Shown here: in pieces, positions 22,113-33,970 of the stretch
Layout: the number at the start of each line of letters is the position of its first letter
Numbering within the stretch: position 1 is the first letter of the stretch
Assembly (NCBI GenBank): GCA_900660155.1
Contig: CABFPE010000209.1
Coordinates: 611,236 to 675,235, forward strand
Direction of reading: 5' to 3'
Length of the DNA: 64,000 nt
Origin: Hofstenia miamia
Lineage: Eukaryota; Xenacoelomorpha; Acoela; Hofsteniidae
Program-made: the position numbers and the translations under genes
Notes under the pieces: generated by a model
Databases searched by the model: none
The model's input: the letters and a program-made list of their open reading frames with translations, nothing else
What the model was told of the DNA's origin: nothing

Positions 22113-23750
22113 AACAAAGTTTCAGCTTTTGAAAAATTCCAAAGGGCAACAAGAAAGTAAGAATAAAACAACTAGAGTAATAAAACAAACATTTGGAAAA
22201 ATCCAAAACAATTAGAAGAAAAAACAGCAAAATCCAGAGTTCTAGAAAAAAATCAAATAAATTGAAATCTAGTAGATGAGAAAGCAAAATTATCAGTTAA
22301 CAGTTTTTAGACATTTGGTAAATGGCCAAAAAGAGAGTGACTTCATAACTGTAAACTTGACATTCCGAATTGTGAGCAACAGTAAATAGGGGAAAAGAAT
22401 AGAGTGTAGCTTGGCAGTATCATTGTGAACCTTGGCAGAGGGCATCTGTCCTTCCAATTGTACTAGTGCATAAGAAAAATGAGAAATGTAAAGTAAAAAC
22501 CATGTAGAACCAAATATAAAAAAAACACCAGAAAAAACAAAACCATAGTTTACTGAAGATGCAGACCAGCAACCAGTGGAGGAAATTGATCCTAGCCCCT
22601 ACAGGTTTAAGATCATCATGTAGAATCACAGAGGTGAGCTAGGGTCAACTAACAATTTGGTACTCTTAATCAATCAAATGGGTGTTCCATACAGATTAGA
22701 AAAAAACAAGTATAAGCCTAGCCATTCTCTGGATTCCAATAAAACAACTGATTGGTAATTGAACATAACTATTGTTTAGATTCCAACAGGAGTTGTGTCC
22801 ACCAATTCCACATGGCATCATGCCAAAGTTCTATCATGAGCTAAGTGTTCCCTAGAGAAAAATAAATGGTGCGACCCTACATCATGTCTCCATTTGTATT
22901 ATCTACCTCAATAATGTTTGTTATCCCTCACCTATGTATAAATATATAAATATAAATAGCATTTAATTGCATGCATCTGTGCAAGCCAACAAGCATGATT
23001 TAACCACACTGTAATAAATTATGTGCATATCTGAATGTAAAGAAATGAACAAGTTTTTATAAACTAATCATACACCTATACCTAACCTAATATTATCACA
23101 ATTCAGGGTATGAAAAGAAGGAGCCACTCGTTCTCACACTGGTTCCCAAATTATCATTAGAGCCTAATTTATTATTACCATTGCTTATAAAAGCAAAAAA
23201 GATAAACTACAGTGAGAGTTAGGAAAACACTAATGTTGAGCTAAGCAAATAGATTTTCTGCCTCATAAATTATGGGTCATGATGAAATGTTTCACTAGTA
23301 TTTATATGAAAAACATTAATACCTGCATTGTATTTACAATTTTCCTTCATTTATCACAGATTAAATCAGCAACATAAATTTAAAATTAGGGGACAATCAA
23401 TTAAAGCTCTATTTCATATTACTAAGGTAGAATTTAAACAATTGCAAAGTAGATTGAAATATGTCATAATGTAGTACAATTGCATCCTTATTGGTAAAGT
23501 AAAATTTCGTTTCTAATTAATAATAGATTCAATGCTTATTATTGTACAATGTACAATTAGTGATGTTTATACACTCATAAGAGGAATCCATATTTGTGCT
23601 TAAATTTATATCTCAGACATCATGATATCTCTTGCTTAATTTGTTCTGTAATTACTCATCACTGTGAGCATGATATTTATTGATATTTGGAAATGAAGAG
23701 TACAGCTGTGTTGTTCTTACAGTAAGATTCAGATTATTAATCCTAATGTA
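22113..23750. other. No recognisable gene
   Basis: AT-rich, with short minus-strand frames rich in phenylalanine that arise from A/T composition. Nothing supportable. Confidence 0.5.
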
Positions 23751-24200
23751 ACATAATTCAAATCATGTGTGGTCGAATTAAGAGAAACAAAGGAAAGAAC
23801 TAAGACTGAATTTTGATATAAATATTAATTGTACAACACATGATTATGATTAGTTATTTATTTGTAAAATTTATAAGCAGTAATTTTTCTATTAATTAAT
23901 TGGCAGTACAAAAGGATATTTGACAATTGGTAAAAAGGCAAAGTCGCAAAAAGCTAATTAATGCTGACGTGCGCAAGGCTGCAGACGAAAAAGAATCAAG
24001 ATTTAATAAATTGTCAACAACTCAGTAGTAACAGGTACTAGCCAAATATTTGATTGTTTAAACAATTTCTAGTATAAAAAGTGTGCAATATTATATTTTG
24101 TTGATGGCTGAAATTTATCGGATTTACTTTGTTTTCTTTTGTCAGGTTTATTTATTAATTAAATGGAAAGCTAAAAACGTTCGAGCACTAGGGTATTCGA
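23751..24200 (+). other. Possible solo LTR-like sequence
   Basis: Contains GTCGAATTAAGAGAAAC, AACTAAGACTGAATTTTGAT and, further on, AGGTACTAGCC...TTTGATTG...CTAGTATAAAAAG, which echo the starts and TATA regions at 4700-4760 and 17450-17490. Weak, eye-level similarity only. Confidence 0.2.
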
Positions 24201-26760
24201 GGCAGTGGTCCACGACTTTGTTTAACGGGAGATAATTCATAATGGCTGAGCACTTAGCAATGAATTGTTATTGCCATTCCAAAGGCTGTGCGATGTGCAC
24301 ATTAACAATGATGATTTGCTAGCGCCATTCCTAAGGCTGTGCTGTGGCTGGTAGCTGTTGGTCTACCCGATGTGCTCATAAGTTAGGCCTTAAGGTTGGG
24401 GTTTTTTTTTTTTCTTGTTTACATATGCCCTCGTAGGAGAATTTACAGTTTGGTTGTATTGGAAGTTTATCATCGGTATTACAATGTCTTTAATTCATAG
24501 TCGACCTACGGACCTAATTCCTATGTTTATGCTGACCGCGTTGATTGTTCACATGTATGATAGGTTATTAGCATATAGATATTTATCTGTAGGATTATAA
24601 CATGTAAGGCATAATAACAAGCTAATGCATTCAGGTTGCGAATCCCCTTTATATTACAACATCATTAATAACAAGAACAATCAATGCATTAAATTAGTAG
24701 GTTATCCACACATTGTCACAATTTCATTATCACACAACATTTCATGCACTGAGTCCTCTTTCCGGCGATTGGTGTTTCTTTCGATGCAACAGTGTTCGCT
24801 GGAATTACTAGTCACATTGTAGATCTTCAATTCCTCTTTGTGCTGTGCCTCAGGTCGGGTGTGTAACCCTGTACTTTGTACCAACCATCTCTTGTCTTGA
24901 ACCTAAATTACACTGTCGTTACTCCGAGCATCGAAGATAGTTGTTCATAGATATTAGTCTAAGTGTTAAGTAACTACAAGTAAGAACAAAAGAATAGAGA
25001 TGGAATTTGGAATCTGTCACCTACCTTACTCGGTAAGAATAGGAAATAGTCAAAGTAGCTCCTAAATTACACTTAAGTTTACTAGTTGGAAGGTTGTCAA
25101 GATTCTACACTAAATAATTGTTTGTAAATTGAAAATAGTATATAATAATCCAAACCGTAATGGATGTGAAATTTAGGGACTAAGGAAAGCTTGCAAAAGT
25201 TTGGGAAAATTTGGGAAATTTCAATAAAATATATTAATATAATAATAGTAATTTATTTCTTATATAGTGCATACAATCTTGAAATACTCTGCATTCCGTG
25301 CTAAGAGTGCACATACTGCAAATGCTGCATCAGTAGAAACAACAAATTGGTTTTAGGAACAATAAATGAAATGTCATCTTCAGATCAGAGTTAGCACTTT
25401 CAAATTCCCGAACTTTCATACATTTTTAATCAATATGTGAAAAAATTTTTAGTTTTCAATTTCCAAATTCCCAAATTTTAAATCGAAACATTGTTAAACA
25501 ATTTAACGTTTCTAAATTCTCAAAAATTTAAGCATTCAAATCCGTCATTCCCAAACCAAACGTTGCCAAATCGGTAATCTACACATCCGCCCAAATTGCT
25601 AATACTTCAAAGATGATAGTAGATATTTAAAATTTGTATGAAGCTAGTTAACCACTGAAAACACATGCACCGATACTGAGCAGGTGCTTCCCCATGAAAC
25701 TGATGATATATGACCCACAAAAAACGAAAATGCAAACATTTCGAAAAGCTTGTTTTTGTTATTGGGTGAGACAAATATTGGGCGAAAAATCCATTTGTGC
25801 AAAAAATGGTTTTGTACTAAAAATTCATTGGGCGAATAGTTTAATTTGGTGAGAGGTCCAATGGTCGAAAAGTTTTTGGGCAAGCAATGCATACCCGTTT
25901 ATTTCTGTTAATTTAAGTTTTGCTACCTTAGCTTCTATTTGCTTGTTATTTCACTATTATAAATTTCCCCAACCATTGATTCAATTACCTTTATATTTTA
26001 GCATTTTTCAGATAATAACTTTTTGTTAAATTGCCCCTTTATTTATCTGTATTATATTTGTTTTATTTATATATTATTGCTTGTAATGATCAACGCTTAG
26101 GGTATCACTTTGGGCGACAGGCAACCAGCGGCATTAAATGGTTGATAGTTAAGCTCCATAGTCTTGGTGATAGTAGGATTAAGTATAAGGATGAGTACGG
26201 TTAGGAAGTGCGGTTTGCATGTAGCTATCACTATTGCATTTTCTGTTATCTAAAATGAGCTAAGAGTTAGGTCTTAGAAATGGTTCATTGTTTCGGCCAG
26301 GGGCCTTGGTTTTGTAAAAAGTAGTTTGGATTAACTTGTTCTCTGGATATTGTCATTGGAACTCATGGAATGAGCATGATCTTGTTTTCTTTATACATAG
26401 ATAGAAGTACGTAGCTAATTAGTAGTTTCATCAGTTCTTTGTTATTTCTTAAATAGAATGCTTGCTGAGTATGGCACGCACCGCTACCACAAGTCAAGCC
26501 TTCTACAATAACAAATCAAGACACTATTTACACTAAAGGCTTTATAAATTATATAATAAGTCATGTTATTATTAAATAAGAGATATCAACGGTAACCAAG
26601 GAAACTTTTGCTAATAGCCATTACCGGTTTCCTGGCTACCACAACCGGGGCTCCGTTGTTTATAATTAGGAACCTAAGCTTTTGCTAATAGTCGTTACCA
26701 GCCTGATAGGTGCAACCAATCAAATACAAAGGCCCAGATTGTACCCCGAGTTACATTACA

Positions 26761-26763
<3 letters not shown>
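24201..26763. other. No recognisable gene; some internally repetitive AT-rich DNA
   Basis: Bases 24240-24350 repeat GCCATTCC-x-AAGGCTGTG twice. Bases 25370-25570 and 25740-25880 are composed of variants of AATTCCCAAA and TTGGGCGAAAA. No coding signal. Confidence 0.45.

Positions 26764-26822
<59 letters not shown>
26764..26822. repeat. (TA)n microsatellite, longest in window
   Basis: About 29 TA units, immediately before the first copy of a 565-base duplication. Confidence 0.95.
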
Positions 26823-26825
<3 letters not shown>

Positions 26826-27387
26826 ATTCAAAAAATTCCCGTGCAATTATTTTGAACCATGTATGACAGTATAAGTACAATTACGAAGAAATTGTAGTTA
26901 ATATTATGGCTGTGTGCATTAGAAGAAATTTGTGCACTCGTCAATATCATTCTCCAAATAGAAACTATTGAATTACTGTCGCCACTTACTATCTTATACT
27001 GCAAGTGGAGAGAGTTTTTTCATCAAAACATTTCATGCGTGTATATTAGTAAAAAAGTATTAGTTTACGGCCTTTCTTTCAGTTTTTGTTATCCAAAACG
27101 CAATTTTATATGCAAATTTGCTTTATGTCATCCTTTATTTTGAAATCATCTGTGGGAAGCACAAAAACAGTCTTTGTTGAAATTGGTTATAATCCACAAT
27201 CTGAAAAAAAGCCAAGATTAGTCTTTTCAAATACCATTTTTTCGACAAATACGTTTACGAAAGTTGCTATTTGAAGCAGGCAAATATGGAGAGTGATGAA
27301 GTGGTGTATTTTTTATTGATAAAATTTTTTCAAAGTCCCAAGAATTTTGTAACAGGGTAATGCAGAAGATTTGAATTTGTATTTGGT
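26823..27387. repeat. 565-base duplication, copy 1
   Basis: Same length as, and apparently one base different from, 27781-28345 (the difference is near 27250/28208). Ends at the single N at 27388, followed by a TA run. Copy 2 ends in a TA run and the 1000-N gap. Confidence 0.9.
27083..27274 (+). CDS. Hypothetical terminal exon within the duplication
   Basis: A CCTTTCTTTCAG acceptor ends at 27082. The frame that follows is open for 63 codons to a stop at 27272-27274 and includes SVGSTKTVFVEIGYNPQSE and KKPRLVFSNTIF. The segment is repeated at 28041-28232 with one amino acid changed (T to A). I do not recognise the protein and no upstream exon was found. Confidence 0.25.
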   Translation, partial: FLLSKTQFYMQICFMSSFILKSSVGSTKTVFVEIGYNPQSEKKPRLVFSNTIFSTNTFTKVAI

Positions 27388-27410
27388 NTATATATATATA
27401 TATATTCATG

Positions 27411-27738
27411 TTTGCTTGACGTTAGAATAGACTGGTTTCGATTTTAAATCATCTTCAGTATAACAATAATGCAGTAAAAAATTTACAAAAATACACTTTA
27501 TAAATTAATATAGCATGGAAATCTAAAATATATTTAATGATAACATGCTTTGTTGCATATTTAATAGTTGATGTTTTTGAGTTTCCTTAATAAAAATTGC
27601 TTTACTGATTTTTGCATAGTTTGATCTTAGCAGTGTATAGAAATTTTACTTTTTTGCAGTATTTTTATGTAAACATATTTCCGATCTTAAATTTAGATGT
27701 TCCTAGATGTCTTTTAGTTTCTCTTATATATGATTTTT

Positions 27739-27745
<7 letters not shown>
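27411..27745 (-). mobile_element. Penelope-like element 3' fragment with hammerhead-like hairpin
   Basis: On the minus strand, 27745-27690 reads SYIRETKRHLGTSKF, the GIY-YIG-type C-terminus of Penelope-like elements. About 230 bases downstream, 27458-27434 reads CTGAAGATGATTTAAAATCG then AAACC. This has the hammerhead ribozyme core layout C-U-G-A-N-G-A, short stem (GATT/AATC), then GAAA. Hammerhead motifs are known in Penelope-like elements. The fragment sits between the two 565-base copies and between TA runs. Confidence 0.55.
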
Positions 27746-27780
<35 letters not shown>

Positions 27781-27783
<3 letters not shown>

Positions 27784-28345
27784 ATTCAAAAAATTCCCGT
27801 GCAATTATTTTGAACCATGTATGACAGTATAAGTACAATTACGAAGAAATTGTAGTTAATATTATGGCTGTGTGCATTAGAAGAAATTTGTGCACTCGTC
27901 AATATCATTCTCCAAATAGAAACTATTGAATTACTGTCGCCACTTACTATCTTATACTGCAAGTGGAGAGAGTTTTTTCATCAAAACATTTCATGCGTGT
28001 ATATTAGTAAAAAAGTATTAGTTTACGGCCTTTCTTTCAGTTTTTGTTATCCAAAACGCAATTTTATATGCAAATTTGCTTTATGTCATCCTTTATTTTG
28101 AAATCATCTGTGGGAAGCACAAAAACAGTCTTTGTTGAAATTGGTTATAATCCACAATCTGAAAAAAAGCCAAGATTAGTCTTTTCAAATACCATTTTTT
28201 CGACAAATGCGTTTACGAAAGTTGCTATTTGAAGCAGGCAAATATGGAGAGTGATGAAGTGGTGTATTTTTTATTGATAAAATTTTTTCAAAGTCCCAAG
28301 AATTTTGTAACAGGGTAATGCAGAAGATTTGAATTTGTATTTGGT
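27781..28345. repeat. 565-base duplication, copy 2
   Basis: Near-perfect copy of 26823-27387 in the same orientation, also preceded by a TA run (27742-27780) and followed by one (28350-28370). Confidence 0.9.
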
Positions 28346-28370
28346 GGGATATATATATATATATATATAT

Positions 28371-29370
28371 NNNNNNNNNNNNNNNNNNNNNNNNNNNNNN
28401 NNNNNNNNNNNNNNNNNNNNNNNNNNNNNNNNNNNNNNNNNNNNNNNNNNNNNNNNNNNNNNNNNNNNNNNNNNNNNNNNNNNNNNNNNNNNNNNNNNNN
28501 NNNNNNNNNNNNNNNNNNNNNNNNNNNNNNNNNNNNNNNNNNNNNNNNNNNNNNNNNNNNNNNNNNNNNNNNNNNNNNNNNNNNNNNNNNNNNNNNNNNN
28601 NNNNNNNNNNNNNNNNNNNNNNNNNNNNNNNNNNNNNNNNNNNNNNNNNNNNNNNNNNNNNNNNNNNNNNNNNNNNNNNNNNNNNNNNNNNNNNNNNNNN
28701 NNNNNNNNNNNNNNNNNNNNNNNNNNNNNNNNNNNNNNNNNNNNNNNNNNNNNNNNNNNNNNNNNNNNNNNNNNNNNNNNNNNNNNNNNNNNNNNNNNNN
28801 NNNNNNNNNNNNNNNNNNNNNNNNNNNNNNNNNNNNNNNNNNNNNNNNNNNNNNNNNNNNNNNNNNNNNNNNNNNNNNNNNNNNNNNNNNNNNNNNNNNN
28901 NNNNNNNNNNNNNNNNNNNNNNNNNNNNNNNNNNNNNNNNNNNNNNNNNNNNNNNNNNNNNNNNNNNNNNNNNNNNNNNNNNNNNNNNNNNNNNNNNNNN
29001 NNNNNNNNNNNNNNNNNNNNNNNNNNNNNNNNNNNNNNNNNNNNNNNNNNNNNNNNNNNNNNNNNNNNNNNNNNNNNNNNNNNNNNNNNNNNNNNNNNNN
29101 NNNNNNNNNNNNNNNNNNNNNNNNNNNNNNNNNNNNNNNNNNNNNNNNNNNNNNNNNNNNNNNNNNNNNNNNNNNNNNNNNNNNNNNNNNNNNNNNNNNN
29201 NNNNNNNNNNNNNNNNNNNNNNNNNNNNNNNNNNNNNNNNNNNNNNNNNNNNNNNNNNNNNNNNNNNNNNNNNNNNNNNNNNNNNNNNNNNNNNNNNNNN
29301 NNNNNNNNNNNNNNNNNNNNNNNNNNNNNNNNNNNNNNNNNNNNNNNNNNNNNNNNNNNNNNNNNNNNNN
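28371..29370. other. Assembly gap (1000 N)
   Basis: Run of exactly 1000 N, flanked on the left by a TA microsatellite. Confidence 1.
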
Positions 29371-29496
29371 GATCTTGCAATGTGTTTAATGGTGAACTTC
29401 AAGAAATCAACAATTTTGCAGTCATCAACAGGAAAATATTGGTTAAGCAACTTAATATTACAAAAACTGTTATGTTTTAAATATACTTCCAATATT

Positions 29497-29498
29497 TA

Positions 29499-29531
<33 letters not shown>

Positions 29532-29725
29532 TCAAATGTAATTATACTGAGTTTTGATACATTCATGTTAGCTAGACGTTAGAATAGACCGGTTTTGATT
29601 ATCAATCATCTTCAGTATAAAAATAATGCGGTAATAAACTACACTTTATAAAATAAATATTGCATGCACTTCTAAAATAAATTTAATGTTAGCATGCTTT
29701 GTTGAATATTTAATAGTAGTAGGCT
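29497..29725 (-). mobile_element. Second Penelope-like 3' end
   Basis: Bases 29571-29725 match 27420-27575 at most positions (GTTAGAATAGAC, ATCATCTTCAGTATAA, ACACTTTATAAA, GCATGCTTTGTTG). The hairpin at 29591-29615 reads on the minus strand as CTGAAGATGATTGATAATC then AAAACC. The stem is kept (GATT/AATC), but the GAAA box has become AAAA. TA runs lie on both sides. Confidence 0.5.
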
Positions 29726-30054
29726 CGGGTCGTTAGAAGCTCGGCTCGTTGAAAAGTCTGGCTCTTATAACATTCTTCGTAAATGTCGAAATATATATTA
29801 TATATATATATTTATATATAGCAATTGCATAATTTTCCATTTTCATGAATTCAATAATAATAATTATATCTGCGAATGAATGATGTGTTAACATTTGCCA
29901 CTAGAGGGATACAATATTTAGTGAGAAAATCTCTCGTAATGCATATAACACACAGCATTAGTAAAACTGCGATCAAAACACAAACAATTTGCGCATTTAG
30001 ACATTGCAAATATTTTATTCTCTTAATCTCGGCTTTGTGAACTTTAGCAGTTAA

Positions 30055-30714
30055 ATGAGTGCAAAGGAATGGCTTGACGCCATCAATAATGCAAAAGAGG
30101 TGAGTGAAGTTAGTAAAGTCTATGGAGATGCAGCTGAGCAATATGATACATTTGTAAAAGAATTGGAGTTGTGCGATAAGAAGGAACAGTTTGTTGAATT
30201 CTGCGGCTCACTCCTCAAATCAAGCGACTATATTCTAGATGTTGGAGCCGGAACTGGAGATTTGGCAAAGAGACTTCGAAATTTTGGATGTAAAAATATT
30301 GATGGCATAGAACCTGTAAAAGAGTTTGGGGAAATTTTGAAACAACGAAATCTATATAGCAAGATTTATTGTGAATTTATATCACATAAATCTCCATGCT
30401 CAATTGAAAGCAATACATATGATGCAGTGATATGTTCTGGCGTTGTATTTCCTGGACATTTAGAATCTGAAGATTTAGATGAGCTGTTGCGTGTAGTAAA
30501 AGTTGGTGGATTGATGATGTTTTACTATACAAGTAAATGGGAATGTTATGCGGAATTTGCAAATGATGCAAATATGAAATTTACAAAAGCAATGAATGAG
30601 AAGTTAGCCCATCTAGTAAGTATAAAAAAGATTAAGTTGATCAAGGAGGAAGTTGTAGACTCTCCAAATGTTAATCTGATGTCGAGGTTTGTGGCATTTA
30701 CAAAAGAGAGTTAG
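30055..30714 (+). CDS. METTL27-like (WBSCR27-type) class I methyltransferase
   Basis: An intact 219-codon ORF. An in-frame TAA directly precedes the ATG, which fixes the start within this exon. AGCAG just upstream could be an acceptor, so a 5' UTR intron is possible. SAM-binding motif I is LDVGAGTG at residues 61-68. Post-I is GIEP at 84-87, followed by YDAVICSG at 122-129 and LLRVVKVGG at 144-152. The N-terminal YGDAAEQYDTFVKEL and the overall length match the Williams-Beuren syndrome chromosome region 27 (METTL27) group of small-molecule-type methyltransferases, whose substrate is unclear. No introns, no membrane segments and no signal peptide, so probably cytosolic. It stands alone between a Penelope fragment and a Tc1/mariner relic. 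Confidence 0.85.
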   Translation: MSAKEWLDAINNAKEVSEVSKVYGDAAEQYDTFVKELELCDKKEQFVEFCGSLLKSSDYILDVGAGTGDLAKRLRNFGCKNIDGIEPVKEFGEILKQRNLYSKIYCEFISHKSPCSIESNTYDAVICSGVVFPGHLESEDLDELLRVVKVGGLMMFYYTSKWECYAEFANDANMKFTKAMNEKLAHLVSIKKIKLIKEEVVDSPNVNLMSRFVAFTKES

Positions 30715-32038
30715 AACCATGTTGCATTGTAAAAGACTATAAATCGCACAAAATTTTTCGTGAATATTTGTTTTTTTTGTAGTCACTACTTGGAATCGAA
30801 TTTGATTAATAAGATAAAACTTAGTTACATAATTTATTCCAATTGTACAGATCAACCCTAACTTAACCCCACATACCTTAGAAAATTTAAATTCTGATTA
30901 GCTGAAGCCTCATGGTACACTATAGTGCTGTCGTAAAATTCCATAGCCTAGTGTGATAGGTATACAACTATTGCGTAGGCCCTTCAATAGTGAACTCAAA
31001 ACAAAAGAAGCTAACACTATCAAAAATTGCCCCAAAATTAACCTAAAATTATTTAAAAACTGAACAAAAATGAAAATTTTTTCACTATCTCGTTTTAAAC
31101 AATTTTGGAAAAATGTTTTTTGTAAGTAGAATATTAATTAGTTTTACGTAAAATTTGATGACTATGGAAATACAACAAATGTTGTACTGTTTTTCCCTCA
31201 CGTAAATGGCCTTTATAAAATATTTGTCTCGGTTTTCTCATTAAAATACCTCATTTTACATTTTCGACAATGCCTTAAAGCGAATTGAAAGCTTCTCACT
31301 TTATCCATTGTTACTCCTAGTTTGGGAATAACAAAATATTTGTAAATATAGAATCATATATGCGCTTGGTTTATTTAGCTCTTGGACATAGTGCTTGAGG
31401 AGGTCTTTTTACACAAAGGCTCATCAATTACTGATTTACATACCCATTTTTTAAGGATTTTTTCATTCTAATATGCATACCCCGACAAAAATGAATAGAG
31501 GCCTACAGTTATTTAAAGCATAGTATTTTTCAAAATCACTAATTGAATTTGTACAATTGATTTATACCTTACCTGCTGTAATATCTTTAAAAGTATACTT
31601 TTTTAGAGTTCGAGTGTGATTCTAAAATATATTTATATTTACTAAATGAATAGATAATATAACCTAATAATGGCAAGGAACAGATTATAATTTCTTGTAA
31701 TCTTCAAATATAAATTTTGTGCTAATTGAAGAGATTTCAATGTATTTCTTAAAATACGATGTAATGTTGCACACAAGATCGCTTCACGAATATAAAATAA
31801 TACCTTTAAAGGAAAGGTGATTTACTCATGGTTAAAATAATTCTTTAAATTCAAATTCGAATTGTATACAATGTAGACATAACAGGAACTGAAAAGGAAA
31901 TTAGTATTTCATAGTAAAATTCTTAATAAATTCAGAGCAAATTCAGCTTCATTTTACAAAAAATATTTCCTAACAATAGTATAAGATTAAGGAGTAAATA
32001 TTCCTGTGCGTTTAATAAAACATATAAACTGCAATATA
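30715..32038. other. No recognisable gene
   Basis: AT-rich 3' flank of the methyltransferase gene. No canonical AATAAA close to the stop and no coding signal. Confidence 0.5.
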
Positions 32039-32040
32039 TA

Positions 32041-32879
32041 CATGGTGATCCAAAAGTTCCTGACCACTCTGAATTATTTTTTGTTTAATCATGACCGTCT
32101 TTTACTTTTTGATGCAGATATTTGCCACACATAATTATACACCACAAATTCTAATTGATATTTCCAAATGATATTTCATCATTTTAGTTTTCAGATACCT
32201 ATGGTCCCGAAATCGGGATTCAAACAAGTGATCCCTCCTCAATCTCAATATTTGCGGTTCCAAAGTTTAGTTTCAAAATTATGGTGGCAGGTAGCATTAC
32301 AAGATATAGTAAAACAGAACTTTTCGTAGTTGATCAAAATAAAGCTGTTGATGGAGAGTATTAGAGAAAAAAAAGTTACCAATATGCACAGATGCAATAA
32401 AACCTGTTAGATTACTTCCTGATCCTTCGCTTGGCACTTTAATGCAAGATGGAGCTCGCTGTCACACAGTCTAGGCTACACTCAAGATCATTACTGACAG
32501 TATCATCAAGTACTGGAATGACTGGCCTGGAAATGTGCCAGATCTCAATGTTATAGAGAATATTTAGTCAACCTTACAGGATTCTGTATTCAAAGAACCA
32601 ATACCGAGAAACCATGATCAATTAATCAATCGCTTACGTGAAGAATGGAATGCAATTCTGCAATCCACTTTAAAATCTTTGGTCGAAAGGTATCCCAGTC
32701 ATGTGAATCAGTGTCTGGAGAACGATGGATATTCAACAAAATACTGAAAGCATTTGTTATTTAACTAGAATAATTTTGTAGAATACACTTAAAATTCTTT
32801 TTAATAAAAAATCTTGATATTAATTTGTTTCATTACTTTTAATTTTAAAATAAGCAAATAATGCAGAGGGAGCACCCTG
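32041..32879 (+). mobile_element. Tc1/mariner-type DNA transposon with TIRs and TA target site
   Basis: Left end TA|CATGGTGATCC (from 32041) and right end GGAGCACCCTG|TA (to 32879) are inverted copies with two mismatches in 11 bases, flanked by TA dinucleotides. The 839-base interior carries the decayed transposase at 32215-32747. The element is shorter than a full Tc1 (about 1.3-1.6 kb), so its 5' transposase part is deleted. Confidence 0.75.
32215..32747 (+). pseudogene. Tc1/mariner transposase remnant
   Basis: Recognisable pieces in order: FKIMVAGSITRYSKTELFVV (cf. VMVWGAI...G...L.F), LMQDGARCHTV (cf. LMQDNAPCHT, second catalytic Asp), NVPDLNVIENI (cf. SPDLNPIENLW, third catalytic acidic residue), LREEWNAI, and the C-terminus YPSHVNQCLENDGYSTKY ending TGA at 32745-32747. 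In-frame stops replace the Trp of ENLW and interrupt after CHTV and after DGEY. The N-terminal helix-turn-helix part is missing. Confidence 0.8.
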
Positions 32880-33043
32880 TAATTTCAATTCATATTTAGA
32901 TACTAGTAATTTCTGCATAAATGTTCATGACGAACTACATTAAATTATCCCTGTTCCTGAAGTATATAAATCAGGTCGCTATGTTTCAAAAAACCTATGA
33001 TCTTTCTAAACCCATTCTAAATCTTCTCATAATTAATTTTCAG

Positions 33044-33187
33044 ATGATAAATTGCAAAAACCCTATTCGAATAACAACGGATGTCAACTATTATATTTTC
33101 TTTAAATATACCACCCAATCCACATATGCAATCAGTGTGCAAAATCAGAATTCAAGTAGAGTCAAAATCGAACACGGTATTAAAATG
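33044..33187 (+). CDS. Hypothetical exon
   Basis: Acceptor TTAATTTTCAG ends at 33043 and donor GTAGGA starts at 33188. The interval is open in phase 0 for 48 codons (MINCKNPIRITTDVNYYIFF... then VQNQNSSRVKIEHGIKM). Composition is protein-like but unrecognised, and no partner exon was identified. Confidence 0.2.
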
Positions 33188-33970
33188 GTAGGAAATACCT
33201 TATTTAATTTGAGTTAAGCAGGGAAAATGCCATTGTTCTCATTTCTGATGAAGTTGTTTGTTTTTTAGCTGATCGATCATCCCAATAAATACAGGTTATC
33301 TTAGCTATTTAAGTATTTTTAAATTTATACATTTGAGATAGTTGAATACTGTGTAAGTTTGTGAAACAATAGCACCTAATGAATATGTTATGGTAATGAA
33401 CTTGGAACAACTTCAACTACAGCAATCACTTAAACGATTATGTGCGTAGACTCTTATATACTAAATTGCTAATTGAAATACCATCTAAAATTTTCAGTAA
33501 GTTATTTCTACAATGTGATAAATTATGATTTCTTGAAAAACTTTTGCCACATATATTTCAAGCTTAGCAGTTGTTGTATTGGTAGCAGTGGCGGAGCGTG
33601 GGCCATATTGCCTAGTGTGCGGTGCAGATTTGCTAGTGGCTCGGTTTGGTTTCGTCATTGTATTTATATAAAAATACGTCAGTTCTGAACAGAAATTTTC
33701 AAAATTTACAATGGAAATCACTGCAGTCATTGCTTGAACTTGAAGCCATCCATAACATGATTACATTAACTTAAAATATGATTCAAATGAATATTTCTTA
33801 AAATCAGCTACTAAGTAAAATATTTTATTTAACAACACCACAAATATTAAAACATCAGACATGACTAGTACGTAATCAGACTAACTTTTCAATTTCAACG
33901 AAGATCAAGAGTCATTTGCTATTATTTCGAACCTCTGTATTTTGCTTGGAAGCAGAAATAGATGACCCAC

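Noticed and set aside
28185-29492. Long open frames across 28185-29492 and 40637-41857
   Set aside because: They consist almost wholly of Ns in the two assembly gaps.
33587-33680. GTGGCGGAGCGTGGG string as the end of another hAT MITE
   Set aside because: No matching inverted end or target duplication was found nearby.
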